Shown here: piece after piece, positions 14,234 to 20,021 of the stretch | Position numbering within the stretch: the stretch's first letter is position 1 | How the letters are laid out: each line of letters opens with the position of its first letter | IMG/VR virus record: IMGVR_UViG_3300029309_000125 | Location: 1-35,932 of that record | Strand: one strand, 5' to 3' | DNA: 35,932 nucleotides | Origin: a virus | Notes under the pieces: model-generated | Database searches by the model: none | Told to the model about the DNA's origin: nothing | What the model saw: the letters and a program-made list of their open reading frames with translations, nothing else | Made by a program: the position numbers and the translations under genes

Positions 14234-14315
14234 ATATCAACTTATGTATGCAGTATTTATTATTGTAATGGCATCAGTAGTTTTAGTTGGTTTAATGGAG
14301 ATGTTAAATGTATAG
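14226..14315 (+). CDS. 29-residue single-span membrane micropeptide
   Basis: ATG at 14226 lies inside the NinG stop (ATGGATAA overlap), and the frame ends inside the next start (ATGTATAG). It encodes MDKYQLMYAVFIIVMASVVL then VGLMEMLNV, one hydrophobic helix with few charges. Tight coupling on both sides argues for a real gene. The role is unknown; holin-like or host-membrane activity is possible. Confidence 0.6.
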   Translation: MDKYQLMYAVFIIVMASVVLVGLMEMLNV

Positions 14316-15126
14316 TCTTAAAAAAGCTAAAGAAATATATAATAGTGTAGTAGATATTGGTATCGCAGAAACTTCCCAGAAATATGGCATATCAGTAGAG
14401 TCAGTTAAACGAGCTGTACGAGAGCTAAAGTTAAAACAAAATATGCCAATTCCAATAGAACAATGTGTTGTTACAGGGAACCAAAAAGTCTTATGTATTG
14501 GTGATTTACATTGTCCATTTGATCTAGATGAATACTTTGATTTTGTTAAGGATGTCAGAGATGAATATAATCCTACACAAATTGTATTTATTGGTGACGT
14601 TATTGATAATAACTATGCTTCATACCACGAAACTGATCCTGATGGTATGGGTGGTGGTGCTGAATTAGAAGAAGCTATACATAGATTAAAAAGATGGTAT
14701 AAAGAGTTTCCTAATGCTTATGTTACTATCGGGAATCATGACAGATTAATTATGCGTCAATGCAAAACAAATAACATTCCTAGCAAATGGATTAAATCAT
14801 ACAAAGAAGTATTAGGTACACCTGGTTGGGTGTTTACTGATCATGTAGATATAGATAATGTTCAATACATACATGGTGAAGCTGGCACTGCTCGTACTAA
14901 ATGCAAGGCTGATATGATGAGTACAGTACAAGGACACCTACATACTCAAGCCTATACCGAATGGGTAGTAGGTAGGAAGTTTAAGATATTTGGTATGCAA
15001 GTAGGTTGTGGTATTGATTTTGATACTTATGCTATGGCTTATGCTAAAGCTGGTAAAAAACCAGCGGTAGGTTGTGGTGTAATAATTAATGGTAAAGTAG
15101 CAATTAACAGGATGATGGAGTTATGA
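14308..15126 (+). CDS. Calcineurin-like metallophosphoesterase with N-terminal HTH
   Basis: The 272 residues have an N-terminal helix-turn-helix-like region (TSQKYGISVESVKRAVRELK, 22-41). A complete metallophosphoesterase set follows: GDLH (65-68), GDVID (96-100), GNHDR (142-146), HGE (189-191) and GHLH (209-212). These residues coordinate two metal ions. Such phage enzymes may be nucleases or phosphatases acting on nucleotides or proteins; the substrate here is unknown. Coupling to NinG and an attached DNA-binding segment favour a nucleic-acid substrate. Confidence 0.85.
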   Translation: MYSLKKAKEIYNSVVDIGIAETSQKYGISVESVKRAVRELKLKQNMPIPIEQCVVTGNQKVLCIGDLHCPFDLDEYFDFVKDVRDEYNPTQIVFIGDVIDNNYASYHETDPDGMGGGAELEEAIHRLKRWYKEFPNAYVTIGNHDRLIMRQCKTNNIPSKWIKSYKEVLGTPGWVFTDHVDIDNVQYIHGEAGTARTKCKADMMSTVQGHLHTQAYTEWVVGRKFKIFGMQVGCGIDFDTYAMAYAKAGKKPAVGCGVIINGKVAINRMMEL

Positions 15127-15317
15127 TGAAAATAACTATAGAAGATGATGATACAATTGTTGGTATCAAGGATAAACATTGTTGGACATTAGAAGATGCG
15201 GTTAGTGTCTTTGAAACTACCCTCAATAAATTCTTTGGTAGTGATGTTGAAGTATCTGTTAAAGCTAAACAAAAAGCTACGATTGAAGTACCTGTACAAG
15301 AAGCAGAGGGTATGTAA
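15123..15317 (+). CDS. 64-residue acidic protein ending the rightward operon
   Basis: The protein begins MMKITIEDDDTIVG and contains LEDAVSVFETTLNKFFGSDV, with a beta-rich C-terminal part. ATG at 15123 or the adjacent 15126 may be used; both overlap the phosphoesterase stop. No family is recognised. It is the last gene before the separate riboswitch unit. Confidence 0.55.
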   Translation: MMKITIEDDDTIVGIKDKHCWTLEDAVSVFETTLNKFFGSDVEVSVKAKQKATIEVPVQEAEGM

Positions 15318-15323
15318 TTAAGC

Positions 15324-15352
15324 TTGACAAGATATATAACTAAATGTAAATC
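15324..15352 (+). promoter_or_regulatory. Candidate promoter of the riboswitch unit
   Basis: TTGACA (15324-15329) is followed after 17 bases by TAAATC (15347-15352), a weak -10. It lies seven bases after the stop of the previous gene and a few bases before the riboswitch, so the riboswitch-peptide-terminator unit would be transcribed on its own. Confidence 0.5.
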
Positions 15353-15363
15353 TATGTCATAAC

Positions 15364-15431
15364 TCGTTCAACCTACATGGTCGGAAGTAGCAGAAAATCT
15401 GTGAAGGAACGCTAACATTGGGAGGCCATCA
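15364..15431 (+). promoter_or_regulatory. Glutamine-II riboswitch (glnA / Downstream-peptide RNA)
   Basis: The leader contains CGTTC (15365-15369) pairing with GAACG (15407-15411) as P1, the conserved CGGAAGTAG (15382... 15390, reading ggtcggaagtag) and GAAGGAACG (15403-15411), and a short P2 hairpin CAGA/TCTG (15391-15394, 15398-15401). These are the hallmark elements of the glutamine-II riboswitch class, known in marine cyanobacteria, their phages and marine metagenomes, where it usually precedes a short peptide ORF. Here ATG 15432 follows a GGGAGG site (15420-15425). A CCT at 15372-15374 could pair with AGG in that site, in line with glutamine repressing translation. The RNA family match is by eye. 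Confidence 0.8.
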
Positions 15432-15488
15432 ATGGAAGTTATCCTTTATTATCGAGGAGTAGCATACAAGAAAATCCTAAAGAGGTAG
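15432..15488 (+). CDS. 18-residue YRGV micropeptide under riboswitch control
   Basis: ATG at 15432, six bases after GGGAGG, opens 18 codons: MEVILYYRGVAYKKILKR. The YRGV-x-Y core resembles the short DUF4278-type proteins (YRGVxY) that follow glutamine-II riboswitches of the Downstream-peptide kind. A terminator follows ten bases after the stop. The function is unknown. The complete promoter, aptamer, ribosome-binding site, ORF and terminator unit is strong evidence that it is expressed. Confidence 0.75.
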   Translation: MEVILYYRGVAYKKILKR

Positions 15489-15635
15489 TATGCGAATGTG
15501 TCCCATTTCGGTGGGACATATTTTTATACCCATTTGCTTACTAGCCTTTCTTTTAATTTCTGCATTATCATACTTATCTACTTCTACTATACATTCTTTT
15601 CCTGATTCCTTGTGAACAATACGATACATAGACAT
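15477..15635 (-). CDS. Possible 52-residue convergent small protein
   Basis: Minus-strand ATG at 15635 with GGGAG about four bases upstream opens 52 codons (MSMYRIVHKESGKECIVEVD at the N-terminus, NAEIKRKASKQMG later). It lies on the opposite strand across the terminator and overlaps the end of the 18-codon gene by 12 bases. The good ribosome-binding site supports it. The overlap with the terminator weakens it. Confidence 0.35.
   Translation of the reverse strand: MSMYRIVHKESGKECIVEVDKYDNAEIKRKASKQMGIKICPTEMGHIRILPL
15499..15526 (+). terminator. Rho-independent terminator of the rightward unit
   Basis: TGTCCCA (15499-15505) pairs with TGGGACA (15512-15518) around tttcgg, a stable seven-base stem, followed by tatttttat. 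It ends the riboswitch unit and shields the convergent late genes. On the minus strand there is no T run. Confidence 0.85.
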
Positions 15636-15756
15636 AACTCCCTTTTAATTTTAAATATGAATAAGATGTGACTTGAGAGTTTTACTGCTGAGTCACGCAA
15701 CAGAGAAAGGTATAATGAATACCCTAGATTACTCTCTAACTACTGAGGTAATAAAT

Positions 15757-16185
15757 TTAACTTTTTACTTGGCTACTGCCAAAATAAAATCCTACTAAAG
15801 CCAGCATTGTTTGTCTTACTTCTGGTAATAATACATACCCATTAAGTTCTATCCAACCATTGCTTTTAGAAAACATATCTCCAATGAACATATGTAATAA
15901 TCCGCTACCTTTATTAGCTTCTATAGTAACAGGCTCATTAAAGAAAGCGAGGATAAAAGGTGCAAAAATTACAGCGAACAATGTACAGATGGCTATTACT
16001 CGTCTTACAACAGCACCAGCTTGTCCTGTTCTTTTTGCTGCTTTGTCTGCACTTTCATCCGCAGCTGTTTGTTTCTTTAGCATACCCTCAAGCATAGCTG
16101 ATTGTGATTGTGCCTGGGCAGCTATCAGCTTCATAACAAATCCTGATAAGCTACCACCTAACATGGCTAATAATTCTACGCTCAC
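15757..16185 (-). CDS. Membrane protein, candidate holin
   Basis: The GTG at 16185 overlaps the stop of the 46-residue gene (GTGA). The 142 residues have an N-terminal helix (LLAMLGGSLSGFVMKLIAAQ), a charged helical linker rich in A, K and E, then a clear membrane span (AVIFAPFILAF) after IAICTLF, and a less hydrophobic C-terminal end (TMLALVGFYFGSSQVKS). Two or three possible membrane segments and position at the end of the late block suit a holin. No hydrolase is found nearby, so the call is tentative. Confidence 0.45.
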   Translation of the reverse strand: MSVELLAMLGGSLSGFVMKLIAAQAQSQSAMLEGMLKKQTAADESADKAAKRTGQAGAVVRRVIAICTLFAVIFAPFILAFFNEPVTIEANKGSGLLHMFIGDMFSKSNGWIELNGYVLLPEVRQTMLALVGFYFGSSQVKS

Positions 16186-16322
16186 GCCATACCTTTTTTC
16201 TTGGTAAACTTACGTTTCTTTTTACCTTTTAATGCAGTAAAGTCTGACGCTTCAATTTTATTTGGATTACCAGATGCTTTAGCTATCTTCATTTGTTTTG
16301 GTGAATACATTTTTCCTGGCAT
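16182..16322 (-). CDS. 46-residue basic small protein (YSPKQ type)
   Basis: ATG at 16322 overlaps the preceding stop as TAATG. The peptide MPGKMYSPKQMKIAKASGNP continues to a lysine-rich tail (KGKKKRKFTKKKG). This YSPKQ-x-x-IA pattern is familiar from small proteins of marine phages. It belongs to the compact run of lysine-rich proteins 17274-16182. DNA or RNA binding is possible; the function is unknown. Confidence 0.6.
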   Translation of the reverse strand: MPGKMYSPKQMKIAKASGNPNKIEASDFTALKGKKKRKFTKKKGMA

Positions 16323-16408
16323 TATTTAGCTCCCTTTTTTTTCTTATCCTTTTTTTTCTTAGTGGTATATTTAGTACCACCTTTTTTCATACCACCACTA
16401 CCATACAT
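16322..16408 (-). CDS. 28-residue lysine-glycine micropeptide
   Basis: The ATG at 16408 opens 28 codons (MYGSGGMKKGGTKYTTKKKK, then a lysine tail ending KKKKGAK). Both ends overlap neighbouring genes as TAATG, which argues for translation. The charge is extremely positive. The role is unknown, perhaps DNA binding in the head. Confidence 0.55.
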   Translation of the reverse strand: MYGSGGMKKGGTKYTTKKKKDKKKKGAK

Positions 16409-16581
16409 TATGTACCTACTTTCTTTTGTGCTTTTTTATGTGCTTGTGTAAACGTCTTACCAGCTAACATTTCTTTAGTCATCATATCCATATGTTTTTT
16501 GCTATGATGCTTTGAATGTTTTTTCATAGTATCTTGTTGACGCTTGGTTAATTTTTTTGTGAATTTTGTTTTCTTTTTCAT
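16408..16581 (-). CDS. 57-residue Lys/His-rich small protein
   Basis: The ATG at 16581 forms TAATG with the preceding stop. The frame runs further upstream to a TTG at 16605, which seems less likely. The residues include KLTKRQQDTMKKHSKHHSKK and GKTFTQAHKKAQKKVG. A K-L-T-K-R-Q opening with a HSKHH centre matches small conserved proteins seen in marine phages. No function is known. Confidence 0.65.
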   Translation of the reverse strand: MKKKTKFTKKLTKRQQDTMKKHSKHHSKKHMDMMTKEMLAGKTFTQAHKKAQKKVGT

Positions 16582-16844
16582 TACCATTTTACCTTGTTTG
16601 CCCAATATGCTGCAGATGACTTACCTTTAGCTATATTCTTTCTATGGCGTGCTTTAAATGACTTAGCTCGTTTAGTCATAGTACGATCTCCTGTCTTACC
16701 TTGTTGACCAAATCGAATTGTTTTTGGTTTACCATTAACAACAGTAACCACTACATGAGATTTAGTTGGATGATTAGGTGTACGTTTTGGTTTATCGATA
16801 CCACTAACTCCAGCTCTTTTAATACTTGCTGTATATTTACCCAC
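16581..16844 (-). CDS. Basic 87-residue conserved phage protein
   Basis: The protein begins MGKYTASIKRAGVSGIDKPK and has a C-terminal element KSFKARHRKNIAKGKSSAAY followed by WANKVKW. This RHxKNI-x-KGK-x-SAAYWA-x-KVKW pattern is shared by many marine myo- and podoviruses. It is strongly basic and may bind nucleic acid in the virion. Its start overlaps the 79-residue gene and its end the next. Confidence 0.75.
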   Translation of the reverse strand: MGKYTASIKRAGVSGIDKPKRTPNHPTKSHVVVTVVNGKPKTIRFGQQGKTGDRTMTKRAKSFKARHRKNIAKGKSSAAYWANKVKW

Positions 16845-17083
16845 TACCTAAACCTCGCTGTTTTCTTTGCTATATACTTTGGTTGTTTACTAAATTGTTT
16901 GCCCTGAGCTTTTGCTTTTCTTTTAGCTCTGGTAGTAGCTGCGTATTCAGCACTAGATAAAGACTTGATTGCTTTCTCTGGTAAATATCTTTCTCCTGTT
17001 ACAGAAGATTTCTTACCAGATTTTGTGGTCCACTTTTGCTTACCCCAATCCTTTAATGATTTTTGTGATTTAGCCAGGGCCAT
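16844..17083 (-). CDS. Basic 79-residue conserved phage protein (DUF5872-like)
   Basis: The residues include SLKDWGKQKWTTKSGKKSSV, then TGERYLPEKAIKSLSSAEYA and a lysine-rich end (KKTARFR). The KDW-x-x-QKW-x-TKSGK plus GERYLPEKAI pattern is one I associate with DUF5872, a family common in marine viruses. The assignment is from memory of the pattern. The function is unknown. It joins the neighbouring genes by one-base overlaps (TAATG). Confidence 0.7.
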   Translation of the reverse strand: MALAKSQKSLKDWGKQKWTTKSGKKSSVTGERYLPEKAIKSLSSAEYAATTRAKRKAKAQGKQFSKQPKYIAKKTARFR

Positions 17084-17274
17084 TACTTATAACCTCCTCC
17101 AGCTTTCTTATATGCTTTAGCTAAAGCTTGTGCTTTCCTGGCCGACCATTGACCAGCTGCGGTCCCGTGAGAAGCTTGTGCTTTTATACGATTAAAAATT
17201 CTTTTTCTCATACTTGGCTTTGTATAGTTACCAGCTTTATTAACTGTTGATTTCTTTTTAGTATACTTAGCCAT
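17083..17274 (-). CDS. Basic 63-residue conserved phage protein (DUF6321-like)
   Basis: The C-terminal half reads KAQASHGTAAGQWSARKAQA followed by LAKAYKKAGGGYK. The SHGT-x-AGQWSARKAQ-x-LAK-x-Y-x-x-AGGGYK pattern resembles the small DUF6321-type proteins of marine viruses. The N-terminus is basic. Function is unknown, with nucleic-acid binding plausible. The start overlaps the 50-residue membrane gene as TAATG. Confidence 0.7.
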   Translation of the reverse strand: MAKYTKKKSTVNKAGNYTKPSMRKRIFNRIKAQASHGTAAGQWSARKAQALAKAYKKAGGGYK

Positions 17275-17426
17275 TACTTACCTAGCTTTGTTTTAATACT
17301 TACTACTAAATATATTATAGTTAATACAGATATTACAAATGATAACAATGGATTAATTGCTTGTAAATTCCAACTGCTTATAAAGCCTACTGTTCCTACC
17401 AAACTCTTTTCAATACAATCATTCAC
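17274..17426 (-). CDS. 50-residue single-span membrane protein, holin-like
   Basis: GTG at 17426 overlaps the stop of the PEP-CTERM-like gene (GTGA). The peptide has a polar start (VNDCIEKSLV), then SSWNLQAINPLLSFVISVLT and a long hydrophobic segment IIYLVVSI with a basic end (KTKLGK). This SWN-x-x-x-INP-x-LSF layout with one span is common in small holin-like proteins of marine phages. A lysis function is possible but unproven. Confidence 0.55.
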   Translation of the reverse strand: MNDCIEKSLVGTVGFISSWNLQAINPLLSFVISVLTIIYLVVSIKTKLGK

Positions 17427-18028
17427 GACATTTTCCTTTTAGCTATTAATAAACCTGCACCACCTAGTAGTATCAAGCTTATAGCTTGTGCTTCAGGTAT
17501 AATACTTAATGGCTGATTACTTGTTACTGTAAAATCTACTGTACCTACAACGTATGGATCATAACTAGATATAACTGCTACTAACTGATTATGTATCTGT
17601 ACATCATCTAAATAAAAATACAATCCCTCAGGACTATTCTCGTTGCTGTCATCATCTTCATCAAACAATGAAAGCTGTACTGACCCACTACCAAACCCAA
17701 CAAAGGCAGACTCTTCTATTTCATATAAATAAAGGTATGGGTCATTAAAATTAAAGTCAGGGTTACTACTACCTAAATCAGCATTATAGTTATCAAAAGC
17801 CAGGGTTGCATAACCATCTGTTTGTATATGAAATATATCATAATAGAATGCTTCCTGGTCTACATAAGTAACATTGTTTTCTGTAAGTGTAGCTTCTAAA
17901 TCATATACATATAAATCTGCTTCTGATTTCATAGCTGATGCTAAAAATAAAATTATAAATATAAGAACAATCCATATAACTTCTATACGATTCCATAATT
18001 TTCTTATTAATTTTTCTTTTATATTCAT
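17423..18028 (-). CDS. Secreted protein with PEP-CTERM-like sorting tail
   Basis: The ATG at 18028 overlaps the previous stop (ATGA); a GTG five codons earlier is less likely. The 201-residue protein has a basic N-terminus, a hydrophobic stretch (VIWIVLIFIILFLASA) and a cleavage-like MKSEA, which together form a good signal peptide. A beta-rich, acidic body follows. The end reads IPEAQAISLILLGGAGLLIA followed by KRKMS: a P-E-A motif, one membrane helix and a basic tail, the architecture of PEP-CTERM sorting signals handled by exosortase in Gram-negative bacteria. A phage gene with such a tail is unusual. Its role on the host surface is unknown. Confidence 0.7.
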   Translation of the reverse strand: MNIKEKLIRKLWNRIEVIWIVLIFIILFLASAMKSEADLYVYDLEATLTENNVTYVDQEAFYYDIFHIQTDGYATLAFDNYNADLGSSNPDFNFNDPYLYLYEIEESAFVGFGSGSVQLSLFDEDDDSNENSPEGLYFYLDDVQIHNQLVAVISSYDPYVVGTVDFTVTSNQPLSIIPEAQAISLILLGGAGLLIAKRKMS

Positions 18029-18171
18029 TTCTTTTTTATCCACTTTATAAGTTTAAATATCTTCCAATGTCTTGGCATAAACATACTCAACGTACATATG
18101 AATCCACCTAATCCAATACAGATACCTGTAAGGTGTGGCTTTATATGTTCTATGATTATATCAAAGTGCAT
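18025..18171 (-). CDS. 48-residue single-span membrane protein
   Basis: ATG at 18171 overlaps the stop of the 179-residue gene as TAATG. The peptide has a hydrophobic middle (LTGICIGLGGFICTLSMFM) flanked by charged ends, with a strongly basic tail (KLIKWIKKK). One transmembrane helix with the positive end on the C side is likely. Holin or surface-related function is possible. Confidence 0.5.
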   Translation of the reverse strand: MHFDIIIEHIKPHLTGICIGLGGFICTLSMFMPRHWKIFKLIKWIKKK

Positions 18172-18710
18172 TATTCCATGCTCGCTTCTTTTTCATTAAA
18201 ATCATTTACACCAGGACTTCTTGCTGATCTTACCATAGTTTCTTCAGCTTTTCTTTGCTCATCTGTTTTAGCTCTTTCTTCTCCAACCTTAACACCAAGG
18301 AATGTTTTAACTACAGGTATCTCCTGGCCATACTTACTATGTCCCTCAGGTATAGTATCTTGTATCGTACCTGTTTCTACTAGCTCTGTTATCATCGGTG
18401 TAGCTTTCTCTACCGCTTGCGTTGTATGGTCGTGCATATGTTCTACTTGAAAGGCCCCAGCACTACCCACAGCTATTAATCCAGATGCACCAAGATTAGC
18501 TACCTGTGTTTGTACTTGTGTAACTACAGCTTGTATTCCACTTTGTGTTGCTTGACTTACTACTTCTGTTGTAGCTGTTTCTGTAACTGTAGATTCTACT
18601 GCTTCTTTACCACCTTTAGATTTATATATGTCATCATCTTTGCGGTGGTCAAACATACCATCTTCATACAGCACACCTTTGATAGTTACATTTTTACCTT
18701 TCTTACTCAT
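18171..18710 (-). CDS. 179-residue protein downstream of the tail-fibre genes
   Basis: The protein begins with a charged region (MSKKGKNVTIKGVLYEDGMF), has Ala/Thr/Gln-rich helices (ATQSGIQAVVTQVQTQVANL) and a short hydrophobic stretch (GASGLIAVGSAGAF), and ends acidic. I do not recognise a family. Coupling to the 64-residue gene and the tail-fibre block suggests a tail or particle accessory. A weak membrane contact is possible through the Gly/Ala-rich stretch. Confidence 0.6.
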   Translation of the reverse strand: MSKKGKNVTIKGVLYEDGMFDHRKDDDIYKSKGGKEAVESTVTETATTEVVSQATQSGIQAVVTQVQTQVANLGASGLIAVGSAGAFQVEHMHDHTTQAVEKATPMITELVETGTIQDTIPEGHSKYGQEIPVVKTFLGVKVGEERAKTDEQRKAEETMVRSARSPGVNDFNEKEASME

Positions 18711-18901
18711 GGCAATAAATCTTTTTCTGTTACGATTGTGTTAGGTATATCATCTATAGTTGTAATAAGTTCTAAATCATTATCATCATAAGTATCTTTA
18801 TAAAGTAAAGAGTAAGAGCCATCACACTCTAATTTTAACTTACCATTTTCTTGAGCGGTAACAGTTACAGTTTTTTCATTGTATATAATATCGTATGTCA
18901 T
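18707..18901 (-). CDS. 64-residue tail-region accessory protein
   Basis: The protein has alternating beta-like segments (YDIIYNEKTVTVTAQENGKL) and an acidic C-terminal half. ATG at 18901 overlaps the stop of the 267-residue gene (ATGA), and its own stop overlaps the next start (ATGA). No family is recognised. It may act as a fibre chaperone or small tail component. Confidence 0.6.
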   Translation of the reverse strand: MTYDIIYNEKTVTVTAQENGKLKLECDGSYSLLYKDTYDDNDLELITTIDDIPNTIVTEKDLLP

Positions 18902-19701
18902 AATGCCATTACCCTTAAATCTGTAAATGTTATAGTAGAAGTATCAGGAAATTGAGATGTACCCGAAGTAGTAAAATTTAATCCACTTGCGTCAGTTGAT
19001 GCTGTAATTCCTGAGGCCTTACTTCCTACTGTTTGGTCAAACGAATGACCTAATATCGAAGAATTTCCCGCAAAACCTAAAGCACCTGTCATTACAGGAG
19101 TTACACCACCAAAAGCAATAGTAAATGAAGTAGTGCTTGTTATACCTGTAGTAGCTCTTTTATAACCAACTGCAAACTTATCTCCATCAGATAGAGTATT
19201 ATCTCCAAATGTAAATACTTTATGGTTTGAACTACTACTAGATGTTAATGTAACTGAATTGGTTGTTCTAGCAGTTTCAGAACAATTACTAGTAGTATTT
19301 AAATCTTGTTCTGTTATAATAGTTTTAAATCCTAATTGAGGAACAGGAGCAATACCATTACCACCTGTAGTAACCCAACCTGTTTGTGGTGGTGTACTCG
19401 ATTTTGCAGGATTAGTATAAGCTACTCCCGCTGTAGAATATATAACCCAAGTATTATCACTGGTTTTTCTTAATAATTTACTTTTAAAAGTATCAAGACC
19501 CACCCAAGGATATATCTGCCACCAATAATTATCATAGTATCCTGATAGTCCATGAGCAGAATGTTGTAATTCAAATATACCATTACAGTTTAAACCAACT
19601 GCGGGTTGACTACCTGAATGTTGTCTACCCGCATCCATAGACCCTATAAACTTTGGTATATTAAAATGCGTAGTAATATTACCTAATCGTAAATTTAACA
19701 T
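18898..19701 (-). CDS. Tail-associated, possible receptor-binding protein
   Basis: The 267 residues are rich in Ser, Thr, Gly and aromatic residues, with a Trp/Tyr-rich patch (GYYDNYWWQIYPWVGLDTFK) and many repeats of SSTS type later. Beta-rich composition with surface aromatics is typical of phage receptor-binding or fibre-tip proteins. It sits directly downstream of the gp17-like fibre and a small fibre-type protein. The stretch GMTATSD-like near the end suggests a beta-sandwich, but no family is certain. Confidence 0.6.
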   Translation of the reverse strand: MLNLRLGNITTHFNIPKFIGSMDAGRQHSGSQPAVGLNCNGIFELQHSAHGLSGYYDNYWWQIYPWVGLDTFKSKLLRKTSDNTWVIYSTAGVAYTNPAKSSTPPQTGWVTTGGNGIAPVPQLGFKTIITEQDLNTTSNCSETARTTNSVTLTSSSSSNHKVFTFGDNTLSDGDKFAVGYKRATTGITSTTSFTIAFGGVTPVMTGALGFAGNSSILGHSFDQTVGSKASGITASTDASGLNFTTSGTSQFPDTSTITFTDLRVMAL

Positions 19702-20000
19702 TACAACTCTCGTATATTAATTACATTCTCACCACGAATATTAGTATTATCACCAGTCTTAAATGGTCTTGTTGTACCATATGGAGGTATGTAAAATGCA
19801 CCTGATGTAGAGCTATCTACTGCACTACCAATACTTGAGTCACTTAATAATACATAAGACCCAGTTCCACTAGTGTCACATACTTCTATAATTGTATTTG
19901 CACTAATAGATACATTAGTATTAGCATTACCTTTTACAGTCATACCACCGACTTGAATACTTTCCCCTGTGTTAGGGAACTTTTGTGCTTCTATTGACAT
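19701..20000 (-). CDS. 99-residue small tail-fibre accessory protein
   Basis: The residues include IQVGGMTVKGNANTNVSISA and IYIPPYGTTRPF-like features near the C-terminus (FYIPPYGTTRPF). The protein is beta-rich and Gly/Ser/Thr-rich. Position between the fibre and the putative receptor-binding protein suggests a fibre component. A GGATAA-type site precedes the ATG at 20000. Confidence 0.6.
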   Translation of the reverse strand: MSIEAQKFPNTGESIQVGGMTVKGNANTNVSISANTIIEVCDTSGTGSYVLLSDSSIGSAVDSSTSGAFYIPPYGTTRPFKTGDNTNIRGENVINIREL

Positions 20001-20021
20001 AATATTATCCTTTTTTTTAAA

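Noticed and set aside
15668-15696. GTGACT/AGTCAC hairpin as a leftward terminator
   Set aside because: The stem is short with a large loop and no T run follows on the minus strand.
16701-16907. 68-codon rightward frame opposite the lysine-rich cassette
   Set aside because: It is a hydrophobic antisense shadow of Lys/Arg codons; no ribosome-binding site.
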